64,000 nt of DNA from Hymenoscyphus infarciens (Eukaryota > Ascomycota > Leotiomycetes > Helotiales > Helotiaceae): contig LLCB01000122.1 of the NCBI GenBank assembly GCA_001414345.1, positions 1-64,000 of the forward strand, read 5' to 3'. Made by a program: the position numbers and the translations under genes. The notes below the pieces were generated by a model. The model searched no databases and was not told where the DNA came from. It saw nothing but the letters and a program-made list of their open reading frames with translations. Of this stretch, positions 48,562 to 58,916 are shown one piece after another; position 1 is the first letter of the stretch; every line of letters begins with the position of its first letter.

Positions 48562-50625
48562 TATATAATAAACAACTCCTACTAATTATTTTATTAATAT
48601 CTATTATTATTATTATATAGTTTTAAAGTAACAGAAGAGTATATAAAAAAGTATAAATAGCCTTATTTTAAGAAAAAGTGGGTTTTAGCGCTTATAAGTT
48701 ATTAAAAGATATACTATATAATATCACGATATTATAATAGTATTATAGCGTATTTAGATACGTACTACTAGGATATCATAATAATATATTAATCTAAAAT
48801 ACTATAGTATTTTATTACGATAATACTATCGACCACACTGTTTAGAACTCCTTCTCCATCACCTTGTACTGGGTCGTACATACGGGTTTCGACTTGGTGA
48901 ATTTATTCTGGGAGTGGATTTGATTCGGCATCATGATAAAATTCTAATATACTAATCATTAATAAAGAATAAGCCCGTAGATAGATTTGCAAGGCGAGAG
49001 GGACTGACAACTAAGAGTAGGTTGAGTAATGTAATAATTGAACAAATGGCGTAGTTGGTGTTCCTTTTAAATTTCTATCCTTATGATGTTTAGTAATAGA
49101 CCTCGGACAAGAGCCAAGACTAATCTATGCGTTGTAAGCTGCCTCGACTGCATAGGGGACTGGCTATGCAAGACCGAGAGATAATTGAGGTGATATCATG
49201 CTAGAATGTATTCTAACATCAAGTTGCCTGTAGCAATGAGCGGAGACTCAGTTATTCTCTCATCAATGTCTAAGGTGAATATATGGTGTTATTTCTTCAC
49301 CTGAATTTAGAGAGGTTGATGAATGTTCTGCTACCGAAAGTAGACGTGTCAGCTTTAGTGTTAGGTTCGTTTGCTTCGCTCAAAGTTCTTGAGTTTAGTG
49401 TTTGGGAATTTCTTGTCTGGGATTTCTTATCATAGGTGCGTAATAAGGTTACTGGCGAAGAATTTGTTGCCACATCCCATTGGATGAAACTTGCTATAGC
49501 AATATTTGCTGCTTAACTTTGTGGAAATGTGGGAGCTTTAGTTTATCAACAGTCATCGATCTAGTTTATAATCTTTTCAAAGGGAAAATAGTAGGTATGA
49601 TATCAACCTAAATAAGCCCAGTAATATAACCACCACCACAAAGGTGTGCTGAACTGTCCTGAAACTACACAAAATATTCTTAACTTTTGTTTTAATTGTT
49701 AGAATGCTTTTATGACTTATCGCGTTAGACGTTCTTATAAAAGGGGCTTTAACGAACTCGTTAACCACGTGAATAGAGGGGACGGAAAAACCTAGGAACT
49801 AATACTAGATTCCTAAGAGTAATACTTTAGTATTCACCTATATACACTATCTTTTGATTTTGAAATCTATCTCTTAGTGGTTATAGAGATATATAAATAA
49901 CTGTGAAGTGATTTATAGATCGCTTTACATTTTTGAACCCTCTACAGCGATCTTTCATTATAGCGCCTGCGGACGTCGAAGACAGACACTAATCATTGCC
50001 CCTTGCTTTTTATCTCAAGGTGGATGACTAGTCCACAGTCAATGTCAATTGAAGATGAAGAAAAGGTGCTGTTTCATTTTCATCTGAAATCAGTAAATTT
50101 GAACATTTTACTCCCGAATTCGAGAATAGTGTCGTCGAATTCTGTCCTATCAGTTAGCATAATAATTCTTGAGTTTAGTGTTTTTCGAAGAATTTCCCAT
50201 GTCCAGCATCTTCATAATCTTCATGTGGCATTATCACTCGCTGCGGAAACTGGATTAAGTTGGGGAAGGAGCAACCTCAGCGCACACCCACTTTACCTTA
50301 AAAACAAATAATTGAGTGAGGAACTAAAAATCAAGCTTTTGGTTACAGCGGGAAGCACTCGAGTTTTTCCTAGAATTGCTTGAGTATGAGGAAGAAAGGT
50401 AGAAGGTGTACGGTGAGTGTGCGCAGAGCATGACCACGTCTCATACGACACAGCAACGCTAAGCAGTAGTCCCAAATCACAATACTAGACTTACAACTTA
50501 CAAGTGCAATTTTGGTCAATTCGCTCAAATATGAGGACCTAGGTATAGATCGATGGCCATCCCACCAATATTCATACAACTTCACCGTATCCATCGTAAA
50601 TCTCATATCCATGCTTTTACCCTCG
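48562..50625. other. Right border of repeat block and gene-poor DNA
   Basis: AT-rich, TpA-rich sequence continues to about 48830 and then changes abruptly to normal composition. From 48830 to 50625 I see no gene with coding character. A short phrase TTCTTGAGTTTAGTGTTT occurs at about 49387 and again at about 50166, and could be a small duplication. The last 300 bp hold the 3' flank of KU80. Confidence 0.4.
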
Positions 50626-53135
50626 TCAGAAGGACCAGTCCTCCCCCCGACTACGGACCGGCATTTCCGTCTTCATCTCCAGATAAAACTACACAAAATT
50701 AGCAAAAGCTCTCAAAAGACATGCGTTGATGATACTAACTTTTGTAGCATCCTCTTCCGTGACATCAGAATGGTCAATAGTCCTATCATCAATCAATCCC
50801 AACTTCGCATTCCTAATTTCCATGAAGAAACGTTTCCTCCCCTCGCCCAATGTTCCTCCTAATAATTTCTGCTTCAGATTGCGAATGAAATCATTGTAGA
50901 ACTCTGGCTGTTCCAACTCCACCATTTCTTGCCTCGCGATTCTTATGTTCTCCAGAGCTCTCGCATATCCAGTGTCCCCAGTGCTATCTTTAATGATTTC
51001 GCAAATAACGACACTCATTTGTTTAATGGCCTTGACGATTTCATCATCATGTTTCGTAGCATGGAGCCTCTGCTTGAACGCAGGTATGGCATTCTCCTTT
51101 GTAATTTCTTGGGGTGTTTCTCGATTGAGAAGAGAGTCAACGTCCAATCCAGACAGTGGGGCTTTCTTCTCGGAATTCGATTTTTTGCCCTTTGCCTTGG
51201 CAGGTACTGTAAAGGAATTAGTTTTGGGATTCTTATTCTTGTTGGGAGCGTATTACCTTTCTTAATGTTGGCTGCCTCCGTCAATTTTTGGAGTTCAGCA
51301 GTGGTCTTTGAGACAAGCTCTGCGGGGGGTTTCGAACATTGCATCAAAACATCAGCCGGGGGAGCTACTTCTCCTTTGGGGTTGGAAGCTCGATCGCGAA
51401 TAGCTTTGTTGATTCGATGAATTGCTGGCGAATAAGTGTCTTCGACTTTCATATATTCGACCGGTTGTCTGGAAAAGTCAGCATTGATCAACACAGTTAG
51501 AAGTATAGACTTACCCTTCATCGTCCTTTCCGAAAGTTGACAGATCCATTGCATCTACATAGTCACTCATTGCGTCGAGTAAATCTTCTGTAGGGAGATT
51601 TCTATGCTTCGTAACAGTCGCACCAGATGCAGTGATGACCCTGTCCAGAGGGGGGAAACGATACATGCGTACATCCTCCGCAAAAGGAAGTGGCACGTCA
51701 ACGAGGGCATGGATATGAGGTTCGAGCATGGGAGCAAGTAGAATGAGAGAAGGGTCTTTTCCCTCCTTGGGCACGATTCTGGCTACAGCATACGAATCCA
51801 ATTCTGCAAGAGCCCGTACTAAAGACGAAAATGCCACAACGGCTTTCTGGTTTGTAGGCATGGCGACGGTAATGCGAGATTCGCCCATGTTCAGATACCG
51901 TTCATACTGCACAAGGTCAGTTGGCATCTAATCAGTTATAGGAAGTGAGTTCTACGGTACATACCGAATCACTTGGAATGAACCCGATTATCGAGAAACC
52001 AACGACTGTCTCTAGCTTTGTGACGTTTTCGTCACTTTGACTAATGGAGACTGCAGTCCGTCCATACTCGTAACCTCTCTCGAGAGAGTCTCGGTCGATA
52101 TCTCTCTTGCCTCCTGCCGAGGTAGTATCATTCACTTGATAACGAATGGAGCTTCGGACCGCCGAGAGGTTTTCTGCGTCTTGCATTTCCGTATCTTCAC
52201 CAAGCGTATTGGAAGACTGCGCGGTGGCTTGGCCGTTTTCGTCGGTGGTACTCACCACGAAACTGCTTGCCCCCACAGGCTTAGCAGCATGCGTGTAAAA
52301 GTATCTTTGGACATCAATGTATAGAGCAGTCGCGGGATACGCTTCGGTATCACCAAGAGAAAGTCGACCCTTGTAGTTTGCATAGGGCCGAGTAGCTTTC
52401 AACTCTGGTATCGAAAGATTATCAACCGCCTCAGCAACAGTACCAAAAATCCCTTTGCTGCATCCATTGGTCAAATCCTGGAGCAAGGTTTCGTTGTTTC
52501 TCTGACAGAGAGTTAGCATTTTCGAGCCCAAGAGAAAAGAGCTGATCTACCTTGTGTTCAGACTTGTCTTCTTCCTTGAATCCAAACTCCAAGTCATCAA
52601 AATCGACACCCAAGACGACAAGTTCAATATCGCATTCATTGAGTTGCTTATAAGTTGAGATCACATGTTCCGACTTGCCGCCATCATCTATTGCTCCCTG
52701 TCCGTCTGTAACCAAGACGATTTTCCGCGCAGATTTGCCGGGCTTTCCAGTTTTCAGTGTCGTGAATTTGGTAATCATATCTATTGCAAGGATGACGGCC
52801 GAAAGTGCATCTCCCGCCTCTGTTTCACCAGTCTTGAGTTTCGTTTGCAGTTGCGCCAGGTCGTCCATGGTAGCCGGACCAAGTTCCTTGTGTACAGTAA
52901 TATTTTGGTAGGCATCGTCGTCCTCGCTGTTGTATAGGGAATTCTCAGAATCTTCGGTTCTAAGGCCGATCACACCCACGCTCCATGTGGTTCGGTTGGC
53001 AGCCATGGTTGTGCAAATCTTATCCCAGACATATTTCATCGCAAAGTCGAAATCGCTTTCATCTCTACCACTATGGCACTCGGCCATGGAGGCGCCCTGG
53101 TCTACAATGTAAACCGTGGCCTGTTTGTCGCCCAT
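50626..53135 (-). CDS. KU80: Ku80 subunit of the Ku DNA-end-binding heterodimer, six exons
   Basis: With Ku70 it binds DNA double-strand ends, recruits the non-homologous end-joining machinery and protects telomeres in the nucleus. Exons 53135-52551, 52501-51965, 51927-51515, 51468-51257, 51206-50740 and a short last exon 50688-50626 give 758 aa, phases consistent; filamentous fungal orthologues are about 720-760 aa. The N-terminus MGDKQATVYIVDQGASM and IVLVTDGQGAIDD form the vWA domain; VVGFSIIGFIPSDS through YLNMGESRITVAMPT and SSLVRALAELDSYAVAR is the Ku core barrel; the C-terminal helical region ends DHSDVTEEDATKFYLEMKTE. Intron 2 is unusually short (37 nt). Divergent from the TMEM205-like gene. 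Orthologue of Neurospora mus-52. Confidence 0.93.
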
Positions 53136-53548
53136 GTTGGTGGTTTGTTGTTATTGTCGAGTGTCGATGGTTGAGTTGGATTGGGATGTTAATGTTGAGA
53201 GAACGCGCAGGACGGAGGCTCATTCTAGGCAGACGCGATCCCTGCTGGGTTTCGACCACGTAGTCACGTGTTTATCATAGGACTCTGTCGGGTCTCTACC
53301 TATTTTGAATCTAGGAAGTCTGACGCAATTTACCACTGTATACTTCGTACTTGCTGGCGAAATATGGAGACGGGTGGGGGTTCCTTGGTGATCGGGTGAA
53401 CTCTGGGTGAACTCTGGTAAAATGTGGGTGAACTCGTTGGACACAGTGGTTCCACTGCTGTCAGCGTCATGGAAGCATCTCCCAAGCCCTCCACAAGACA
53501 ACACCACATTTCCAATACAACAACATCCCAATTCTTGAAATCGACAAG
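53136..53548. promoter_or_regulatory. Divergent promoter KU80 / TMEM205-like, with triple GGGTGAACTC repeat
   Basis: 413 bp between the two start codons. GGGTGAACTC occurs three times within 53393-53434 (two head-to-tail, a third 17 bp on), suggesting a multimeric transcription-factor site or a short minisatellite. The KU80-proximal side is rich in TTGTTGTTATTG-type sequence. No TATA box is evident. Confidence 0.55.
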
Positions 53549-54217
53549 ATGCCTGACTACTCTATATTCAAGTCTCCAGCTCCGTACCATATCATAACGT
53601 TCGCACATCCTTCTTCATCCGAACAAGCAGAATCAAGTTGACAGTCGCAGTTATGGTACCTTGCTTGGAAGCACAGTCTTCCAAAGCTTCATTGGCGGAA
53701 TCGTAGCATTCAGAGCTCTTCCTCGACCTCAATTCTCCCAATTACAACAGAAGATCTTTCCCATCTACTTTGCTCTGCAGACAGCTCTCCCGGTTGTTCT
53801 CGCTGTAACTTACCCCGGATCCAGCAACCCCCTCGGTCCAGCGTCGAGTCTGTCAGGAACCCTCGCAGAATCAAATAGATATAGTGTACTAGTGCCATTG
53901 GCAACGATGTTTGTCACAGGGTTGGTAAACATGGTATACATTGGTCCAGAGACTACCAATATTATGAGGCAACGAAAGGTTCAAGGTACGATCATCGCCA
54001 CTCCCACTTTGCTCTCTTCCTTGGCTTCTGCTAACACATGCTCGACGCAGAAACTCGCGATGGCAAGAAATCATACGATCCAGCCCCACATTCGAAGGAA
54101 ATGCAGCAATTGAATAAGGCATTTGGAAAGATGCACGGATTGTCTTCAATTTCAAACCTAGTTGGCATGATTGCGATGCTTGCGTACGGATTCTCTCTCG
54201 CAGACCGAATCCAATAG
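53549..54217 (+). CDS. TMEM205/DUF4149-like membrane protein, three exons
   Basis: Exons 53549-53598, 53651-53985 and 54051-54217 join in phase to give 183 aa. The first intron uses GTTCGC as donor, weaker than the others. The protein has four hydrophobic segments, the first beginning TYGTLLGSTVFQSFIGGIVA, then QKIFPIYFALQTALPVVLAV, LVPLATMFVTGLVNMVYIGP, and a final ISNLVGMIAMLAYGFSLADR. Between the third and fourth is a conserved-looking ETTNIMRQRKVQETRDGKK loop. This length and topology fit the DUF4149 family (TMEM205 of animals), small proteins of internal membranes whose biochemical role is unsettled. Confidence 0.85.
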
Positions 54218-54789
54218 ATTGGTTGCAAACACAAATACATATTCCTAGGGCTTCTTCTTCCTTTGGATCATTCCTTGGGGGTCTCTTTACGTGTCTCTTT
54301 TGTGTCTATTGATTTACACGTGTGCTGGTGTTCCGCGGAAGACTATTCTCTTTCCTATGGTTGTCTCTCTCTGCTCTTAGTGCAGTTTCCGTGTTGTTTC
54401 CTCCCCGTTAAGTTTCTGGCTATTTATCAAGATCTAGCCTAGACTTGAGTTCACTCCATCCTCAACGCAGAGGGATATCATGCTAGCATGTGGATGATTA
54501 AAATTATCAGGTTCATATAATGCATATTAATGGATACCTGCTGTTCCTTATTTTTTTGTCTTTGGATGCTTTTTGGTAGGATCCTGCTGGTTCTGAATAT
54601 CAATTCTTCAAATAAAAACTAGTCAAAATCATGAGCTTTGCTCTACCTACACCACCCAAAAAATTTCAAGTATTATACGAAAGCATCTAGAAGAATTGAG
54701 AAATCAGTTTCCCGATTCTTCTCATCCTTTTTGGAGAGTGAATCTAGTTTTCCTAGACCCTTTCGCACAAGCACTCGGGAGATAGCCCG
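54218..54789. other. Intergenic, 3' flank
   Basis: 3' region of the TMEM205-like gene (T-rich runs near 54290-54420) followed by A/T-rich DNA that may be the mutated remainder of the GH5 gene. No gene recognised. Confidence 0.35.
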
Positions 54790-55249
54790 TCTCTCTTTAC
54801 CAAGGTCCTAGTCAAGGATGAACCACCTGCCATACGTTCGAGCAAGAATGGAGTTCGGAAGGTATTCATTCCCTTATCCATGAGTGTACCGATGGAAGCT
54901 GTACTAGGCTATGTATAGTCTGTACCCAATGTGCCAGGAAGTTTCTTCTCTCCAAATTCTGCTGCGGACTCGTTGACGCCGAAGAAGGTGAATTTTCCAG
55001 AGCCTTTGGATGTTGGTGCTGGCCCAGATGATGAAATTTTGGAAGGGGGAGTCGCTGTTGGGACGGTTGGTCCTGAGGTGGAAGTTGGATTTGCAATGCT
55101 GGAAGTATAATTGAAAGCCGTCGAGGTAGGAGATTTTCCAGTGGAATTTGTCTCCAGTCGCAGCCATAATAATCATCTCACTCGACAAGAGGTGCTCCGA
55201 ATACCGATGCTGTTAAGCTAGCGGCGAGAATGGTGGTTGAGAAACGCAT
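54790..55249 (-). pseudogene. GH5 endoglucanase (cellulase) relic, N-terminal part only
   Basis: ATG 55249 opens a signal peptide MRFSTTILAASLTASVFGAP, then TGA at 55178-55180. After a frame change comes a Ser/Thr/Pro-rich linker (TNSTGKSPTSTAFNYTSS and PTVPTATPPSKISSSGPAPT) and the start of a glycoside hydrolase family 5 catalytic domain: GKFTFFGVNESAAEFGEKKL, LGTDYT-stop-PSTASIG, LMDKGMNTFRTPFLLERMAG. The stop TAG (54909-54911) replaces the family's Trp (TGG). After about 54790 the frame dissolves, so both catalytic glutamates and most of the barrel are missing. The intact homologue would be a secreted plant cell wall degrading endo-beta-1,4-glucanase. Confidence 0.75.
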
Positions 55250-57580
55250 TTTGTAATTAATGACTGAAAAGAAGAATAAATGAATATGATTTTTTGTTTT
55301 TTGGTGAAATAAAAAGAAGATTGATGTTCAAGTCAGCGGGCAGACTGCCAAGTCTTATATGGATAAGGTTGTTGAGCTTGTCTCCCCGTAATTTAGATTG
55401 AAATGATCGACTCGGTTGGTATAACTTGTTGAAACTTTGTGCATATACACCAGCCACCAACGATTAGAGGATTTAGCCAAAGGGAAAATTGTTTGGCTTG
55501 CTCTTTTTTAGTTTCTCACTGTTATAGAGTTTAATTGGGTGGGTTAGTGGAAATTGGCGCGAACCGCGCAGAGCACCAAGAGCTTGGTTCATTCCACTAC
55601 TTTATTTAGAGAAAACCAAAAACAGGGACGACAGATGCACTTCTATCTTTTCATTATACAGAGGGGAAAACTCGACCTGTATTCAAGCATAGCCCTCTCA
55701 CTCTTCTCAACAATCACTGATTCTTTAACAAAAACATACGCAATAAAAAATGGTGAGCGAGTAGTTGTCAGTCTCAAAAGTATATGCACTAATTAGAGGT
55801 AACTGTTCACGTATCAAGCGCAATTTTAGACGCACTCAATCTTGACTAAGGAATCGCATTTAGTCAAAGGATTATATGTCATCGAGGGATTGCAGTTGCT
55901 TATGGGATTGTGGCTTGCGAGTGCAACTAGTTCAGCTAGAGCTTCAAGCTTTATGCGTCCTCGGCGCTGATTAAACCCCCCAATTCAGGGGTGTGATCGA
56001 GGAGGATCACTGTAAGCGGGGATGCAAGACATCGCTTGTGAGTTCAATATGGAATTTTAGGCCTTGAAGTTTTCCTATCAAGAAATATGCAGATATGGGG
56101 TCGCTGGGGTAAGTAAAAATATAGCCCCCTCGCCAATGCTGACTTTTATCGATGACATTTTCATATCCTTTCGCCTCCAAAAATGAATAATGAGATGGGA
56201 GAAAGACCAAAATGCGAACTGAACAAGAATTGAAATACTATGGACGGGAGAATATTAGGGGGTTTAATTGATGATAGTCGTTCCGTTTGGTTTTACTCCT
56301 CGAATGAACAACCCATCAAGTACACTTATCAGAACAACAATCCCTTTTAAACCATCTCGTTTAATCCAGCTTATCGCACCTTCGAAACGGCCCAAGCATC
56401 CCTCGAAATCATTGTGGTTGGTAAAGGATAATAAAACTATCTTCCCAAGCAGGAAAGAAACGTAGTATGCCTTGCTCTGGAATTCTCATCGCACACTTAC
56501 TAAACTTTCCCAGCCCACCACCACCCTCAGTAAGTTTGATCGAGCCCCAACACCGCCTTGGACATCCCTTTTCAGTGCTTCCCATTCCAGTGACCCCTTC
56601 ACAATTCATGAATTAACCTCTTTCACCCCCTTCAACTTCATGACTTGTGAATCTATTATGCCCTTTCCCATTTTCGGTGCCTTCTCAAAGCACTCAGCAA
56701 GTAGCCAAGGGACTCCCTAGATGAGAAATAGGGCAAATACAATGCAGGGGGCCTTGCTTTCGACACCCTTTTCGGTGTAGTAGAGAGAGGGACTGAGAAG
56801 TATTTACGTCTCAATTGAACTACGCAGCCAATTCTCATTAACTCGTTCAATTTCATGGAGTTTTTAAGAAACCAGGAGACACAGGATTTTGAGTCTCCCC
56901 AAGTGCAGAATTCATGTACTCTCTTTCTCAAACAAGACTGAAGAAAGTAAGAATATTAGCTTAAAGAGACCAGGAGTAGAAGCGTCGGTCAACAAAACCT
57001 GAAAAGGTTGTTCGAGTATTCACAAATTGCTGCATGGTGGAAGACTCACTGGGGGGATCAAAATCCATGTTGCTTTGTAAGACATAGCGCCTGGTGTCTC
57101 TTTCAAGTCCATCTTGCAGGAAATTTGCGTATGACTTGCTCATATTCTCCCTCTTCATCTCGTAAAAGTTGAGACGAGGGACAGACACATGATGGTGATT
57201 TCTGTAAAGCAGATGAGGACTAGAAATCCATGGACTTCAGAATAGTAAAAGTTCAATCAAAGCTCGGAATTTTTGTTGGTGTGAATTAGGTGAACTCAAT
57301 GTGAACGACCGCCGAGTAAGCTATGAGTTACTCACCAGTAAGCCCTGCGCAGCAGCAATTTCCATCTAACTCATGAAGGGGAAAAAGCACAATAGATTTA
57401 ATCTAGATATAATCACAGTTGTGTACATTTGACGTTAAAATCCCGTCACACTCAACGTGGCCAAAAGTGGATACACAACTCGCTTAACTGCAAAATCACA
57501 CCAACCTCTCTCAAACACAAAGTTGGCATAGTGCGACAAAAAGTTTACAAAGGCAAAAAGAATTACTCTGGAAAGCTAAT
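55250..57580. other. Gene-poor stretch of 2.3 kb
   Basis: No recognised gene. A minus-strand frame at 57188-56961 reads NFYEMKRENMSKSYANFLQD and has a plausible 51-nt intron (GTGAGT...TTTCAG) inside it; it may be a gene fragment, but I could not extend or identify it. T/A-rich spacers separate short frames elsewhere. Confidence 0.35.
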
Positions 57581-57679
57581 TGCGTTCGCCGGGAATCGAA
57601 CCCGGGGCCAATGCATTATGATCTAACCGTGAACGGTCAGAATTGGCAAGCATCGATTTTACCACTAAACCACAAACGC
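57581..57679 (-). tRNA. tRNA-Gly(GCC) with intron
   Basis: Reverse complement starts GCGTTTGTGGTTTAGTGGTA. Acceptor GCGTTTG pairs with CGAACGC (one T-G pair). The D arm is GTTT-AGTGGTA-AAAT; the anticodon stem GATGC pairs with GCATT, and the loop TTGCCA carries anticodon GCC. The T arm CCGGG-TTCGATT-CCCGG contains the B box GGTTCGATTCC. An intron of about 28 nt (57643-57616) follows the base 3' of the anticodon. A T-run downstream on the minus strand (57560-57556) is a likely Pol III terminator. Mature length is 71 nt plus CCA. Confidence 0.93.
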
Positions 57680-58916
57680 AGGGATGTTGTTTTTGTTGTG
57701 AAGACTTTTTATTGAAGTATATTACTGTGAAAGTTCAGAGGTGGGGGCTTACTCATTGGCAGGGGTTTCGAAGCCGGTGAACAGCCGGAAGTAGAGGAGT
57801 GGAGTTCCAGGAAACCCTTAGGAACTCACTTATCGTTCATCGATCTTCTAGTTATTCTGTAAATTAAGTGGTTGAAAAAATAGCGGAAAGAGGGGGGAAA
57901 TCACAAGATAGGCTTGTAGGGGGTCACATCACTCAGCTCTCGCCCTAGCAAAGATTCATCAACAGCATCAACACGAACTCAGGTTCAATCAAGATCTTAC
58001 CGCTTATTCCGGTTCTCGGGTTCTCGGATACGTTTCAGAAAATTTTGTATCCTTAAGGCTGTGAGCCTCAATTCGGCAAACATATCATCCACACCAATCT
58101 CTCCGCATTTACTTAGAAGTAAGTACTTATCCACAGAATCTTTATGGCGAAATAACTTCTATTTAATATTTTTCTTCCAGCTCTTCTCGTATAATTGTTT
58201 TGGCATATTAAACTTCGTAATATGTAACTACATACCGTCTATGGTATAACAATGTTCAAAAAGACTCGAAACAACCAAGTTGATCAAACAAAGTTCCGTT
58301 ACTCGTATTGAAAATTGACTACCTAATGGTAAGTTTAGCGAGTTACTCACTGTCTTTTTTGGCTCCTAAAATGTTGTTGTTGACGTGTTGGTGGGTTACT
58401 CGCTGGCTACTCGTCCTCCTTTTGGCCCGCAATTTAAGACTTCTCTTACTGGTATTTCTTTCTTGAATGAGAACTATAAATTGATAACAAACTATACTAT
58501 CCACCAGCTGGGTACACTACGAAACCTTCCAAAAACCAAGAACCCCAGGGGCCAGTTCACTCCCTCGCCAAGCACCTTCCGCCGTTATTTCTCGATTTCT
58601 TATTTCGTTCTTTAAAGAGTACTTCCAGGTCGGATCTAGGACGCCCATGGGCGGATGAATCTTGAGTCAATGAAAATCGCAAACCTAAGAAAAGTCACTC
58701 ACGGCCATCCCATCTGTCAAAACACAAGACCAATAATGGAAGTGAGTCGGCCGATTATCATGGTATCATTTCCCTAAATAACGCCCGGCAATGCATGTAT
58801 CTAATCTACAACCAACTCCATCCACTCCCAAATTTTTCGCTTTTTTGCAAACCTCAAATCACCCCACCAAGAATAACGCCCAGATAACCAGCCCCCTCGC
58901 AGATAATTTATCTCCC
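57680..58916. other. Intergenic between tRNA and RPC2
   Basis: About 1.2 kb without a recognised gene. The last 200-300 bp should be the RPC2 3' untranslated region. Confidence 0.4.

Noticed and set aside
56961..57188. Possible small gene with a 51-nt intron
   Set aside because: The intron has a length divisible by three and the frame is open without it, no family is recognised and no upstream start context is convincing; noted only in the stretch entry.
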